Shown piece after piece: positions 30,728 to 38,832 of a stretch of DNA of 64,000 nucleotides (position 1 is the stretch's first letter; each line of letters opens with the position of its first letter). Source of the DNA: JANMDU01 sp031418715 (GTDB lineage Bacteria; Pseudomonadota; Gammaproteobacteria; Burkholderiales; Burkholderiaceae_C); the NCBI GenBank assembly GCA_031418715.1, contig JANOJL010000067.1, positions 124,001 to 188,000 of the forward strand, in the 5' to 3' direction. The position numbers and the translations under genes were made by a program. The notes below the pieces were generated by a model. That model was given only the letters and a program-made list of their open reading frames with translations, did no database searches and was not told the DNA's origin.

Positions 30728-32098
30728 TTGAGTTTTTCGAGTTTTTTAACAGCGATTCTTTCGCAAACGATGGATGCAGGCTGGGTCGCGCTAGGCTTGG
30801 CGAAGCGCCACCCGCGCAGAGTCTTGGCGACACTCGGTTTTGTGCTGCTTGGTACGGGTGCAACCGCCTTCGCTGTGGCCACGCTGGTGCCAGATCCGAG
30901 CACCGTGCCTGTGCGCGAAGTGGTGCAGATCGTCGAACCAGCTTCATTCTCGGCTGCGCCTGCAAGCATTGCGCCTTTCGTGCTTTACCGCAGCGAGAAC
31001 ACCCGTAGCAACGACTCAGCCGACACGCTGCTTCGCCGTCTGGGTGTGCAAGATACGGCGGCTTTGAATTTTATTCGCAGCGATGCGCTCGCTCGCAATG
31101 CGCTGCTCGGACGAGCGGGTCGTGGTGTGAGCGCTGAGGTGGATGCGAACAACGCATTGACCCAACTTCAAGCTCGCTGGACGATAGATGACAGCGCGAG
31201 TTTCCAACGCTTGGTGATTGAGCGCAACAAGATGAACGGCCAGTTCACGAGCCGCATCGAGACAGCGCCTTTGCAAACCAGCACCCGCTTGGCTTCTGGC
31301 ACGATCAAATCTTCTCTTTTCGCAGCCACAGATGAATCGCGCATTCCAGATGCGGTGGCGGTGCAGCTGGCAGAAATTTTCTCAGGCGACATTGATTTCA
31401 TTCGCGCGCTTCGCAAGGGTGATCGTTTCAGCGTGGTGTTTGAAAGCTTAGAAGCCGATGGCGAGCCCCTGCGCGCGGGTCGCGTTCTCTCCGCAGACTT
31501 TGTGAACAATGGCAAGACCTTTTCTGCCGTTTGGTTCCAGGAGCCCAGCCAAACCAAGGGCGCTTACTACACGCTCCAAGGCAGCAGCCTGCGCAAAGCC
31601 TTCCTCGCATCGCCGCTGGAATTTTCCCGCGTGACCAGTGGCTTTGGTGGCCGCTTGCACCCGATCGCCAAGCAGTTTCGCATGCACACAGGCGTGGATT
31701 ACGCCGCACCGACGGGCACGCCGATTCGCTCTGTGGGCGATGGCGTGGTGGAGTTTGCAGGCGTGCAACGTGGCTATGGCAATGTGGTGGAAATCATGCA
31801 TCGCGATGGCAAGAGCACGCTGTATGCGCATATGCACACGATTGCCGTGCGCAAAGGCCAGGCCATCAGCCAATCGCAGAACATTGGCGCAGTGGGCTCC
31901 ACAGGTTGGAGCACCGGGCCGCATCTGCATTTTGAATTCCGTGTCAATGGCGTGCACCACGACCCGATGACGCTGGCTCGCCAGAGCGATAGCATTCAAC
32001 TCAGCGCCAGCTCGCGCCCTGCGTTTGACCGCATGGTCGGTCAGGTGCGCCGCGATCTGGCTGCCGCCTCCTCGCTCACTTTGGCCAGTGCGCAATAA
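30728..32098 (+). CDS. Membrane-anchored M23 metallopeptidase
   Basis: The protein of about 456 residues has one N-terminal membrane segment (VLATLGFVLLGTGATAFAVA), an OapA/LysM-like middle region, and a C-terminal LytM domain with HTGVDYAAPTGTPI, GYGNVVEIMHRDG, YAHMHTI and TGPHLHFEFRVNG supplying the zinc ligands. It cuts peptidoglycan cross-bridges in the periplasm during growth. The start is uncertain: TTG 30728, GTG 30704 or ATG 30770. Its stop overlaps the anmK start by 11 bases, which couples cell-wall cutting with recycling. Confidence 0.85.
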   Translation: MSFSSFLTAILSQTMDAGWVALGLAKRHPRRVLATLGFVLLGTGATAFAVATLVPDPSTVPVREVVQIVEPASFSAAPASIAPFVLYRSENTRSNDSADTLLRRLGVQDTAALNFIRSDALARNALLGRAGRGVSAEVDANNALTQLQARWTIDDSASFQRLVIERNKMNGQFTSRIETAPLQTSTRLASGTIKSSLFAATDESRIPDAVAVQLAEIFSGDIDFIRALRKGDRFSVVFESLEADGEPLRAGRVLSADFVNNGKTFSAVWFQEPSQTKGAYYTLQGSSLRKAFLASPLEFSRVTSGFGGRLHPIAKQFRMHTGVDYAAPTGTPIRSVGDGVVEFAGVQRGYGNVVEIMHRDGKSTLYAHMHTIAVRKGQAISQSQNIGAVGSTGWSTGPHLHFEFRVNGVHHDPMTLARQSDSIQLSASSRPAFDRMVGQVRRDLAAASSLTLASAQ

Positions 32099-33221
32099 CG
32101 ACTCTCCGTTTTATATCGGTTTGATGTCCGGCACGTCGATGGACGGCGTGGATGCTGTTTTGGTGGATTTTTCTAAGCAAAAACCACATGTTGCCGTTAT
32201 AGAATCTGCCCCAATAGCTATCAATTTAAGAGCAATCTTGTTTGCCTTGAATACAGCAGCAAACAATGAATTGCACACCGCTGCGCTCGCCACGAACGCC
32301 CTCATGCGCCTATATGCACAAGCAGTCAAGGCGCTGCTAAGCAAAGCTGGCCTGAAACCACAAGATATTCGCGCGATTGGCGCACATGGCCAAACCGTGC
32401 GCCATCGTCCGCAGCAGTTTGACGAAACAGGCTACACGATTCAGCTGTGCAACCCATCGTTGCTCGCCGAACTCACAGGCATTGATGTGGTGGCAGATTT
32501 CCGCAGCCGCGATGTGGCTGCAGGCGGCCAAGGCGCTCCGCTGGCACCGTTTTTCCACCGCGCATGGTTTGCGCAACAAGCCGCCACAGTAGGTGTGCTC
32601 AACATCGGCGGTATCAGCAATTTGACGATTTTGCAAAGCGATGGACAAACGCTTGGCTTTGATTGTGGTCCGGGCAATGCGCTGATGGATTTTTGGGTGG
32701 CGCAACACACCGGCCAAGCCTTTGACGCAGGCGGGGCTTGGGGCGCTGGCGGGCAAATGATCTCGGTTTTACTGGATCACATGTTGGCCGAGCCCTACTT
32801 TGCCCTGCCGCCACCCAAGAGCACGGGGCGCGATTTGTTCAACCCTGATTGGATTGCGCGGCATCTGACCGCCTTTGCTACAGCCCAACCCCAAGATGTG
32901 CAAAGAACATTGCTTGAATTGACTTCTCGCACTTGTATTTCCTGCGCAGATAGCTATCAAAAAGAGAGTAATCAAAAGCTCAAAGAACTGATCATCTGTG
33001 GCGGTGGCGCTTTCAACACCGCACTGATGCAGCGCTTGCAAGTCCTCTTGCCAGAAACGCAAGTGATCAGCAGCGCCGAACGTGGCTTGCCACCGCAAGA
33101 TGTCGAAGCCACAGCATTTGCATGGCTGGCCAAGCAGTGTGTGGAGCGCATTGCTCTGCCGTTGAACAGCGTGACAGGCGCTCGTGGTTCACGGATTTTG
33201 GGCGGTATGTATCCCGCTTGA
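32088..33221 (+). CDS. anmK: Anhydro-N-acetylmuramic acid kinase
   Basis: From GTG 32088 (VRNNDSPFYIGLMSGTSMDG) the product is 377 residues and has the AnmK pattern: IGLMSGTSMDGVDAVLVDF, GAHGQTVRHRP, VVADFRSRDVAAGGQGAPLA, GFDCGPGNALMD and CGGGAFNTALM. It phosphorylates and opens 1,6-anhydroMurNAc for cell-wall recycling. The start overlaps the end of the M23 gene. Two dispersed repeat copies lie inside the gene: residues about 27-48 (KPHVAVIESAPIAINLRAI) and 281-299 (TCISCADSYQKESNQKL). Both are in frame and fall in surface-loop-like positions. Confidence 0.92.
   Translation: MRNNDSPFYIGLMSGTSMDGVDAVLVDFSKQKPHVAVIESAPIAINLRAILFALNTAANNELHTAALATNALMRLYAQAVKALLSKAGLKPQDIRAIGAHGQTVRHRPQQFDETGYTIQLCNPSLLAELTGIDVVADFRSRDVAAGGQGAPLAPFFHRAWFAQQAATVGVLNIGGISNLTILQSDGQTLGFDCGPGNALMDFWVAQHTGQAFDAGGAWGAGGQMISVLLDHMLAEPYFALPPPKSTGRDLFNPDWIARHLTAFATAQPQDVQRTLLELTSRTCISCADSYQKESNQKLKELIICGGGAFNTALMQRLQVLLPETQVISSAERGLPPQDVEATAFAWLAKQCVERIALPLNSVTGARGSRILGGMYPA
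32168..32232 (+). repeat. Dispersed repeat copy inside anmK (first)
   Basis: AAAAACCACATGTTGCCGTT, TATAG, TGC, AATAGCTATCAATTTAAGAG line up with the soxX and intergenic copies, in frame and in the same orientation as the soxX one (both encode AVI). Confidence 0.7.
32930..32985 (+). repeat. Dispersed repeat copy inside anmK (second)
   Basis: GCACTTGTATTTCCTGCGCA, GATAGCTATCAAAAAGAGAG is a diverged forward copy; it is absent from typical AnmK sequence. Confidence 0.55.
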
Positions 33222-33271
33222 TTTTATTTAATCAGGTCCGATGAAGTATGAGCCGGATCAATAGCTTGAAC

Positions 33272-34474
33272 CTAGCTCGCAACAAGCTCCAAGCGCGGTT
33301 CGCGGTGTACGCCATGAGACTTGATGTTTTGCGCGTTTTGACTCGCAGACACACCACGAAATAGCTCCGCTTGGCGAACCATCAGCTCCCGCAGATCACC
33401 GCACTGCGCCTGCATCGCACGCATCCAGCTTGCGCCGTTTTGATGCGCTGCAGTCAGCTCTTGTAACATCATCAGCGGCCGCACCGAGCCGAGTTGCGCG
33501 GCAATCGGCATCAGGCGCGTGAGCAGCTCTTGCAAACTATCTCCCAAGTGCATGCTTTGGCGTGTGTGCGGGTTGGCCAACTGTGCATCAAAGCCAAAGC
33601 GGCAAGCTTGAAAACGGTTGTAGCCATACACGCGGGTGGTAGCCAAATCGCCCACGGGTGTGGCTTTTTCTGCTTCTGAGTTCAGCAAATGCACAGCCAA
33701 AGTTTGCACGAGTGCGCCCAAAGCAGCCGCCATTTCCACCGTGAGTGGTGTGTCAAAAATTCGCACTTCTACGGTGCCAAATTCTGGCTTGGGGCGAATG
33801 TCCCAGTAAAAATCTTTCATGCTCTCCACGATGCCGTAGCTCACCATCTCGTCAAAGTAGGAGCAAAAGTCTTGCCAATCGCGCAAGCGCGGCATGTGCC
33901 CTGAGAGCGGAAACATCGCCACCGCATGCAGACGCGAGGTTTCAAACGAGGTGTCTTCGCCCTGCGCATACGGGCTGGCCGCTGAGAGCGCGATGAAATG
34001 CGGAATGTAGGGCAGTAAGCGCTGCGTGAGCTCAATCGCCAAATCCCCCGAGCCCACGCCCACATGGACGTGCTGGCCGAAAACAGTGAATTGCTTGGCC
34101 AAATAGCCATACAAGCGCGAGACATGCAGGAAGCGCTCCGTCGGGTAAATGCGCCGCTCGCGCCAGAGCGCAAACGGGTGCGCACCGCCACCGCTTACGC
34201 CAATGTTGAGCTTGTCTGCGGCTTGCACCGTGCGGTCTCGCAGCACGCGCAGCTCAGTTAAAAGCGTGTCATGCTGTTGATGCACTGAGCTGTTGAGCTC
34301 GATCATGCTTTCAGTGATCTCGGGTTTGAAGCGGTCAAAGCCATCGCCACTTCGGTGTAAGAGCGCAATCAGATCAGGCGCATCGCGCGCCAGCGTACCC
34401 TCGCGTGCGTGCAAGAGCTGCAACTCCAGCTCGACGCCGAGGGTGAAGGGTTTGGAGGGTGTGAAGTTGAGCAT
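33272..34474 (-). CDS. Carboxylate-amine ligase, GCS2/YbdK family
   Basis: The 400-residue protein matches the glutamate-cysteine ligase type 2 family: FTLGVELELQLLHARE at the start, ITESMIELNSSVHQQHDTLL, SGGGAHPFALWRERRIYPTE and FGQHVHVGVGSGDLAIELT, EFGTVEVRIFDTPLTVEMAA and a RFQACRFGFDAQLA end. These enzymes join a carboxylate to an amine with ATP; E. coli YbdK has weak glutamate-cysteine ligase activity. The real substrate here is unknown. It follows the antiporter gene by 21 bases on the same strand. Confidence 0.85.
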   Translation of the reverse strand: MLNFTPSKPFTLGVELELQLLHAREGTLARDAPDLIALLHRSGDGFDRFKPEITESMIELNSSVHQQHDTLLTELRVLRDRTVQAADKLNIGVSGGGAHPFALWRERRIYPTERFLHVSRLYGYLAKQFTVFGQHVHVGVGSGDLAIELTQRLLPYIPHFIALSAASPYAQGEDTSFETSRLHAVAMFPLSGHMPRLRDWQDFCSYFDEMVSYGIVESMKDFYWDIRPKPEFGTVEVRIFDTPLTVEMAAALGALVQTLAVHLLNSEAEKATPVGDLATTRVYGYNRFQACRFGFDAQLANPHTRQSMHLGDSLQELLTRLMPIAAQLGSVRPLMMLQELTAAHQNGASWMRAMQAQCGDLRELMVRQAELFRGVSASQNAQNIKSHGVHREPRLELVAS

Positions 34475-34495
34475 TTGCGGTGCATCCTGTGGTGT

Positions 34496-36007
34496 TTAGT
34501 TGGCCGCTGACACCAGCGCTGGATTGAGAGCCGAAGCGACTGAATCGCGCGATGTGTCAATGCGCACAGGCTGGGTGCTGCTCCGGCTGTTCATGCCTGC
34601 AATGTCTTCAGGTGCGATCTCGCCGCAGCGCTGCAGCAAGGCGCGCAAGCCCATCGGCGCGAGGGCATCGCTGAGCACCAGCGCCACCACCAAGCTGCTG
34701 GCCAAAAGCGCATCGCCCAACATCAACATTGGCCAGGCCAAGAGCAGCAGCGCCAGCCCTGTCATGGAAAGCGGTTGCATAGCCAGCCCGAGCGCAAAAC
34801 CCTGCTGCCAGCGCAGACCTGCCCAGCGCGCGGTGAGTGTGCAGACCAGCAATTTTGCCGTGAGGCGCAGGAGCAAAATCAACGCCACCAAAGGCACCAT
34901 CATGCCCACAGCCACTTCCACATTGGCAAACTTCATGCTACTTTGCACCATCAGCCCGATCAGCGTCAGGGCGGAGAGAGCAAACAGCAAAAGTTGCGCC
35001 AGCGTGGTGAGCACTTGCTGCACACCCTGCCCTGCTCGCCAAGCCGCGCCCGTGGGGCTGCGCAGCGATAAACCCAGCGCCAAACAAGCTGCCCATGCAG
35101 GCGCGCCCCACCATTGCGCCAGCCCCGCGCACACGCAGGCCACAGCCACCAAACCCATGCTGTCGCCAGCGGCTTGCCAGCGTGGTGCAAGCATTGTGGT
35201 CGCGTTGCGTAAAGCAGGCTTGGGGCGAGCCAGCAAACGCCCCAGCGCTGCGCCCACGCACAGGCTGAGCATAAGCAGCATGAGCGGTTGCGCCAAATCC
35301 CAGCCACTGCGTTGCAACATCGGCAGCGCTTGCCAGCTTGTAGCCGCACCCGAGCTTTGCCCCGCGCTTTGCAGCCAAGCTTGGCCGAGCACCAATACCA
35401 GTGGCAAACACAGCGCCGCCAGCAGCGTGTTGATGCCGCCTAAATGCAGCGCCCGCGCACTGATCTGCCCATCAGCCTGCCAATCTGGCATGAAACTGGC
35501 CAGCACCACCGGCGAGCTGTGCGCTGCCACAATACCAGCCACGCTAGCCGCAGGCCAAGCCAGCCCGAGCATGATGAGCAGCGCGCTCATGCAGATTGCC
35601 GTGATCGCAAACTCCAATACCGCCGTCGCAGCCAGCGCCTTGTTGCGCAGCAGCCAGCGCGTATCCATCTGCTGACCAACGGTGAACAAAATCCAGCCCA
35701 GCGCCATATCGAGCAACCATTCAGCGCGCGTGGCCAGCGCCAGCAACGTGCTCAGCGGCCAGATCAGTAAGCAAGCCGTCGCCAGCAACATCCCGCAAAC
35801 CCCATATGCCGTGCTGCGCAGCCCGCCCCATCGCTGCACGCGATCTGCCACGCCCACGGCCAGCCACAGCGCAGCGCCGATCCACACGACAGCAGGCATC
35901 GTCGTCAACCACGCACTCACTGCCTGCACCGCATCGTCTGCCCAAGGCATCCAAGGTTCAAGCTGTATTTGCATCTGCACGCTGAAAAGTTCAAACCATT
36001 CATTCAT
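34496..36007 (-). CDS. Cation:proton antiporter (CPA2 family)
   Basis: The 503-residue protein has about 12 membrane segments in the Na+/H+ exchanger fold of the CPA2/KefB type (AEWLLDMALGWILFTVGQQM for the first conserved half, GIVAAHSSPVVLASFMPDW, then GLAQWWGAPAWAACLALGLS). No TrkA-N NAD-binding domain follows, unlike KefB/KefC, so it resembles the shorter NapA/GerN type. It probably exchanges Na+ or K+ for protons across the inner membrane. It is the first gene of a two-gene unit with the GCS2-type ligase. Confidence 0.8.
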   Translation of the reverse strand: MNEWFELFSVQMQIQLEPWMPWADDAVQAVSAWLTTMPAVVWIGAALWLAVGVADRVQRWGGLRSTAYGVCGMLLATACLLIWPLSTLLALATRAEWLLDMALGWILFTVGQQMDTRWLLRNKALAATAVLEFAITAICMSALLIMLGLAWPAASVAGIVAAHSSPVVLASFMPDWQADGQISARALHLGGINTLLAALCLPLVLVLGQAWLQSAGQSSGAATSWQALPMLQRSGWDLAQPLMLLMLSLCVGAALGRLLARPKPALRNATTMLAPRWQAAGDSMGLVAVACVCAGLAQWWGAPAWAACLALGLSLRSPTGAAWRAGQGVQQVLTTLAQLLLFALSALTLIGLMVQSSMKFANVEVAVGMMVPLVALILLLRLTAKLLVCTLTARWAGLRWQQGFALGLAMQPLSMTGLALLLLAWPMLMLGDALLASSLVVALVLSDALAPMGLRALLQRCGEIAPEDIAGMNSRSSTQPVRIDTSRDSVASALNPALVSAAN

Positions 36008-36089
36008 ACCCGCACCTTAATGCGCGGCTTGGTTACATGCGGGTGGATGATGTAAAAGTGGTGAACAGATGCCACTTATCTACAGATAG

Positions 36090-36160
36090 TCACTACTGAT
36101 TTAATAGCACTTAACGCTGGCTTTATAACGGGTTGAAGGCTATTTGGCTTGAAAATCTAT
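36090..36160 (-). repeat. Dispersed repeat copy before the antiporter
   Basis: ACTACTGATTTAATAGCACT, then CTTTATAACGGG and GGCTATTTGGC follow the inverse-orientation landmarks. This copy and the next fill most of the 329-base gap 36008-36336. Confidence 0.6.
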
Positions 36161-36183
36161 ACTTTTCTTTGTGACGTGATTTT

Positions 36184-36320
36184 TTAGCATTTTGAATGGC
36201 TCACCGCTATTTTTTCTACTTAGTTTGCTATTCTTTTGATGGTATTTGTGAGGAAGATGTCTGTTTGGGTAGAGCGACCACGGCTCAACGGCCAGCGCCC
36301 TTGCCGCATGCGCCACTCAG
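36184..36320 (+). repeat. Composite repeat (dispersed unit plus second module), copy 1
   Basis: Starting TAGCATTTTGAATGG, with CCGCTATTTTTTCTACTTAG, GTTTGCTATTCTTTTGATGG, then TTGGGTAGAGCGACCACGGC and CAACGGCCAGCGCCCTTGCC, it aligns over about 137 bases with 59327-59465. The dispersed unit is followed by a second conserved block not seen in most other copies. Confidence 0.75.
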
Positions 36321-36336
36321 CAAAGAATCAAACCGA

Positions 36337-37044
36337 CTAATCCGTAGAAAACGCCTCCAGCCCCGCTTCACAAGCCGTGGTGAACACGCGCGTTGCATGC
36401 TCCAGAGTAGGAATATCGCCCTCATTGATCTGCATACGCAAATACACCTTGCCACGTAACACCATCAACACACACGGCACATCCGGCTCACTGCTCGGCC
36501 AAGCCAGCAATTGCCCCGCCAGCACCGGCGTGAGCCAAGCCACCGCGTTGACTCGCTCGTCCGCAAGGATGGCGTATTGATCCAAAAACACCTGTCCCAA
36601 ATCTTCCCAGCCTACCTCTTCATACATCGAAAGCCAGCGCATTTCTTCTGGCAGATGCGGATCAATTTGCGTTTGCAGCGTGTCGGTATAGAGAGAGAAA
36701 GCGCGTTTGTCCAGATCGTTTTTCAGCTTGCGCGTCATCACCATCACCGCCACATCTTCACGCACACTCATCTCGCCGCGCGCACGCAACTCAATGCCGT
36801 GGATGAAATCACGCGAGGGCTTGCCTTGCTCAATCTTCCAAGACTTGCCATTGATCTTGCCGTCCATGCTGTAGCCCTTGCCTTGTTCCTTGTACGACAA
36901 ACCTTGTAGCGATGCCCATTCAGATACCTTGCCTAATTGCGAGCTGCCGCCTTGCCCCGCAATCACAGAAGAAGGCGAGCGCGTGCTAGGCGCATCGTCC
37001 TTCTCTTTACCGAGACCGAGCGCGTTTTTCAAAGACTTGAACAT
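36337..37044 (-). CDS. Conserved-looking hypothetical protein, soluble
   Basis: The 235-residue protein starts MFKSLKNALGLGKEKDDAPS, a flexible basic leader, then has a mixed alpha/beta body (WASLQGLSYKEQGKGYSMDG, WKIEQGKPSRDFIHGIELRA, AVMVMTRKLKNDLDKRAFSL, VPCVLMVLRGKVYLRMQINE). No signal peptide, membrane segment or known catalytic motif. Its gap on both sides is filled with dispersed repeats. Codon use resembles the neighbours, so it is probably a resident gene. Function unknown. Confidence 0.75.
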   Translation of the reverse strand: MFKSLKNALGLGKEKDDAPSTRSPSSVIAGQGGSSQLGKVSEWASLQGLSYKEQGKGYSMDGKINGKSWKIEQGKPSRDFIHGIELRARGEMSVREDVAVMVMTRKLKNDLDKRAFSLYTDTLQTQIDPHLPEEMRWLSMYEEVGWEDLGQVFLDQYAILADERVNAVAWLTPVLAGQLLAWPSSEPDVPCVLMVLRGKVYLRMQINEGDIPTLEHATRVFTTACEAGLEAFSTD

Positions 37045-37201
37045 ATGTAGGCAGTTTGACTTAAAGCGCCATTATGAAAGGACTTTGCCCATGAGACAAC
37101 TTTATTCGTGGCTCATGCCCAACGGTCAACCAAGACTGAGACAAACGTTTGTGCAGATACCGTGAAGCTCAGCTTACGCTGAGCCCATATCTTTTTAAGA
37201 A

Positions 37202-37256
37202 TTTTAGGCCTCTCGCCGTTACTAAATAAGCTGAGTATGCTCACTTTTTGATTGCA
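37202..37256 (+). repeat. Dispersed repeat copy overlapping the DMT gene end
   Basis: TTTTAGGCCTCTCGCCGTTA, then GTATGCTCACTTTTTGATTGC follow the forward landmarks. The right part encodes the last residues of the DMT exporter, so the copy appears to have supplied its stop codon. Confidence 0.55.
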
Positions 37257-38224
37257 TCTGATGCAATTTTAGTCACTGCACTTCGTCCACTCAAAGCCAA
37301 CAACACGATGCCCAATACCACTGTGACAGCGCCCATCAATTGCATCAGGCTCATTGCTTGACCGAGCAAGCTCCAGCCGAGGATGAGTGCGGCCACCGGC
37401 TCGATGTTGGAAGCGGGTGCGTTGCGTGCCATGTCCAAGCGCGGCATCAAGGCGAAGAGAACTGAGAAGGCGCTGCCGTAGCACAGCGTGAGGCCAGCTA
37501 GGCCGAGCCAACCGATCCAGTTGTTAGGCCAATGCAGGCTGCGGCTCACCCACTGGCCAGCGCCTTCGCCCGCGCCGCCTGAGAGCACGATGACGCTCAT
37601 ACTGCCGAGCATGAGCGTCACCAAGCCCATCGTCCACAAACTGCGTACAGGGCCAGTCAGCGCTTTGAGCTTGAATTCCGTGACACGCAGCGCCACCGCA
37701 AACACACTCGCCGCGCCAAAACCAAAAGCCACGCCCGCCCAAAATTGCGCGCTGCCCACGCCCGGCTTGGCCAGCTGGCCTGGCAGATCCAACGCCAAGC
37801 CCAAACCAAAAATAATCAACGCGATCAGCCCAGCCGTTTTGGCAGAAGGGCGAGGGCCACCGAGCAGCCAGTTGAGCAAGGTAAACAGCGCCGGAAACAG
37901 GTTAAAAACCAAGAGCGCCAGCGCCACTGGGATTCGCGCCACGGCTGAATACAACAGCAAGCTTTGCAGCGCAATCAAGCCGCCCAACGCCCACACCCAT
38001 TTGACTGGCACGCCATATGCGCCCAGCTTGAGCGGCGCTTTCATCCAAAGCCCCACCGCCAGCAAAATCAACGCCGTCACACCCGAGCGCACGAGCACGG
38101 CCGTGACCAAACCCGTGCTGTGGTCAAATGCAAAACGCGCCGCGATATGGTTGCTCGCAAACACCACGCCCAGCAGCAGCAAAATGCCAATCGCCACGCT
38201 TCTGGAAAAAGGAACATGCGTCAT
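37241..38224 (-). CDS. EamA-type drug/metabolite exporter
   Basis: The 327-residue protein has ten membrane segments in two EamA halves (ILLLLGVVFASNHIAARFAF at the start; GLAGLTLCYGSAFSVLFALM and ASNIEPVAALILGWSLLGQA in the second), matching the DMT superfamily. It probably exports an amino acid or other metabolite across the inner membrane; substrate unknown. Its start overlaps the end of the thioesterase gene (ATGA), so the two are translated together. A dispersed repeat covers its 3' end. Confidence 0.85.
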   Translation of the reverse strand: MTHVPFSRSVAIGILLLLGVVFASNHIAARFAFDHSTGLVTAVLVRSGVTALILLAVGLWMKAPLKLGAYGVPVKWVWALGGLIALQSLLLYSAVARIPVALALLVFNLFPALFTLLNWLLGGPRPSAKTAGLIALIIFGLGLALDLPGQLAKPGVGSAQFWAGVAFGFGAASVFAVALRVTEFKLKALTGPVRSLWTMGLVTLMLGSMSVIVLSGGAGEGAGQWVSRSLHWPNNWIGWLGLAGLTLCYGSAFSVLFALMPRLDMARNAPASNIEPVAALILGWSLLGQAMSLMQLMGAVTVVLGIVLLALSGRSAVTKIASDAIKK

Positions 38225-38676
38225 CCGTGGGTCACCTTCAACGCCATCACAGCTTCGCGCAGCGCAAGCGGCAAAGGCGCGGGCTTGCGTGTCGCGCGAT
38301 CCACATACACATGCACGAAATGCCCACGCGCTGCGCTCAAAGCCTCATCATCGGCAAACAAACCCACCTCATAGCGCACGCTGCTTGTGCCCACATTCGC
38401 CACGCGAATCCCGGCAGTGACCCTCGAAGGAAAGGCAATTGGAGAAAAATAATGGCATTGCGTCTCCACCACCAAACCAATCACCTCGCCCGAGTGAATA
38501 TCCAAAGCGCCCTGCTCAATCAAATGGCCATTGACCGCTGTGTCAAACCATGCATAGTAAACAACATTGTTCACGTGGCCATAGACATCGTTATCTGCCC
38601 AGCGGCTGGTGATCGGGATGAAGGCTAGGTAGTCGCTTCGAGGCGATGCGCTGGGGCGGTGAGCAGGTGAGGTCAT
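38221..38676 (-). CDS. Hotdog-fold acyl-CoA thioesterase
   Basis: The 151-residue protein has the 4HBT pattern of YbgC/FadM-type thioesterases: FIPITSRWADNDVYGHVNNV, YYAWFDTAVNGHLIEQGAL, CHYFSPIAFPSRVTAGIRVA and RYEVGLFADDEALSAARGHF. The catalytic Asp is in WADNDVYGHVNN. It hydrolyses acyl-CoA in the cytoplasm. ATG 38676 is preferred; a TTG four codons upstream is possible. It overlaps the DMT gene by four bases. An inverted repeat separates it from the DnaQ gene. Confidence 0.85.
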   Translation of the reverse strand: MTSPAHRPSASPRSDYLAFIPITSRWADNDVYGHVNNVVYYAWFDTAVNGHLIEQGALDIHSGEVIGLVVETQCHYFSPIAFPSRVTAGIRVANVGTSSVRYEVGLFADDEALSAARGHFVHVYVDRATRKPAPLPLALREAVMALKVTHG

Positions 38677-38696
38677 GAATACGATCAAAGAAAATA

Positions 38697-38813
38697 GGTA
38701 TCGCTAAAAGCGCCAATAAAGTGCACCGGAAACGCAAAAAAACCAATGCTCATTTGAATTTTTTCGCGATTTTTGCGAGATTATTGCGAGATTATTGCGT
38801 TTTTCACCTTACC
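38697..38813. repeat. Imperfect long inverted repeat with TTGCGAGATTA triplet
   Basis: The left arm begins GGTATCGCTAAAAGCGCCAA and the right arm ends TATTGCGTTTTTCACCTTACC; their complements agree at roughly two thirds of positions. The right half holds three TTGCGAGATTA-like units in tandem. Confidence 0.5.
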
Positions 38814-38832
38814 AAAGTATGCCACCTGTCAG

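Noticed and set aside
34500..35675. 391-codon rightward frame antisense to the antiporter
   Set aside because: Serine/proline/alanine-rich shadow of a membrane protein gene, with no domain and no ribosome site.
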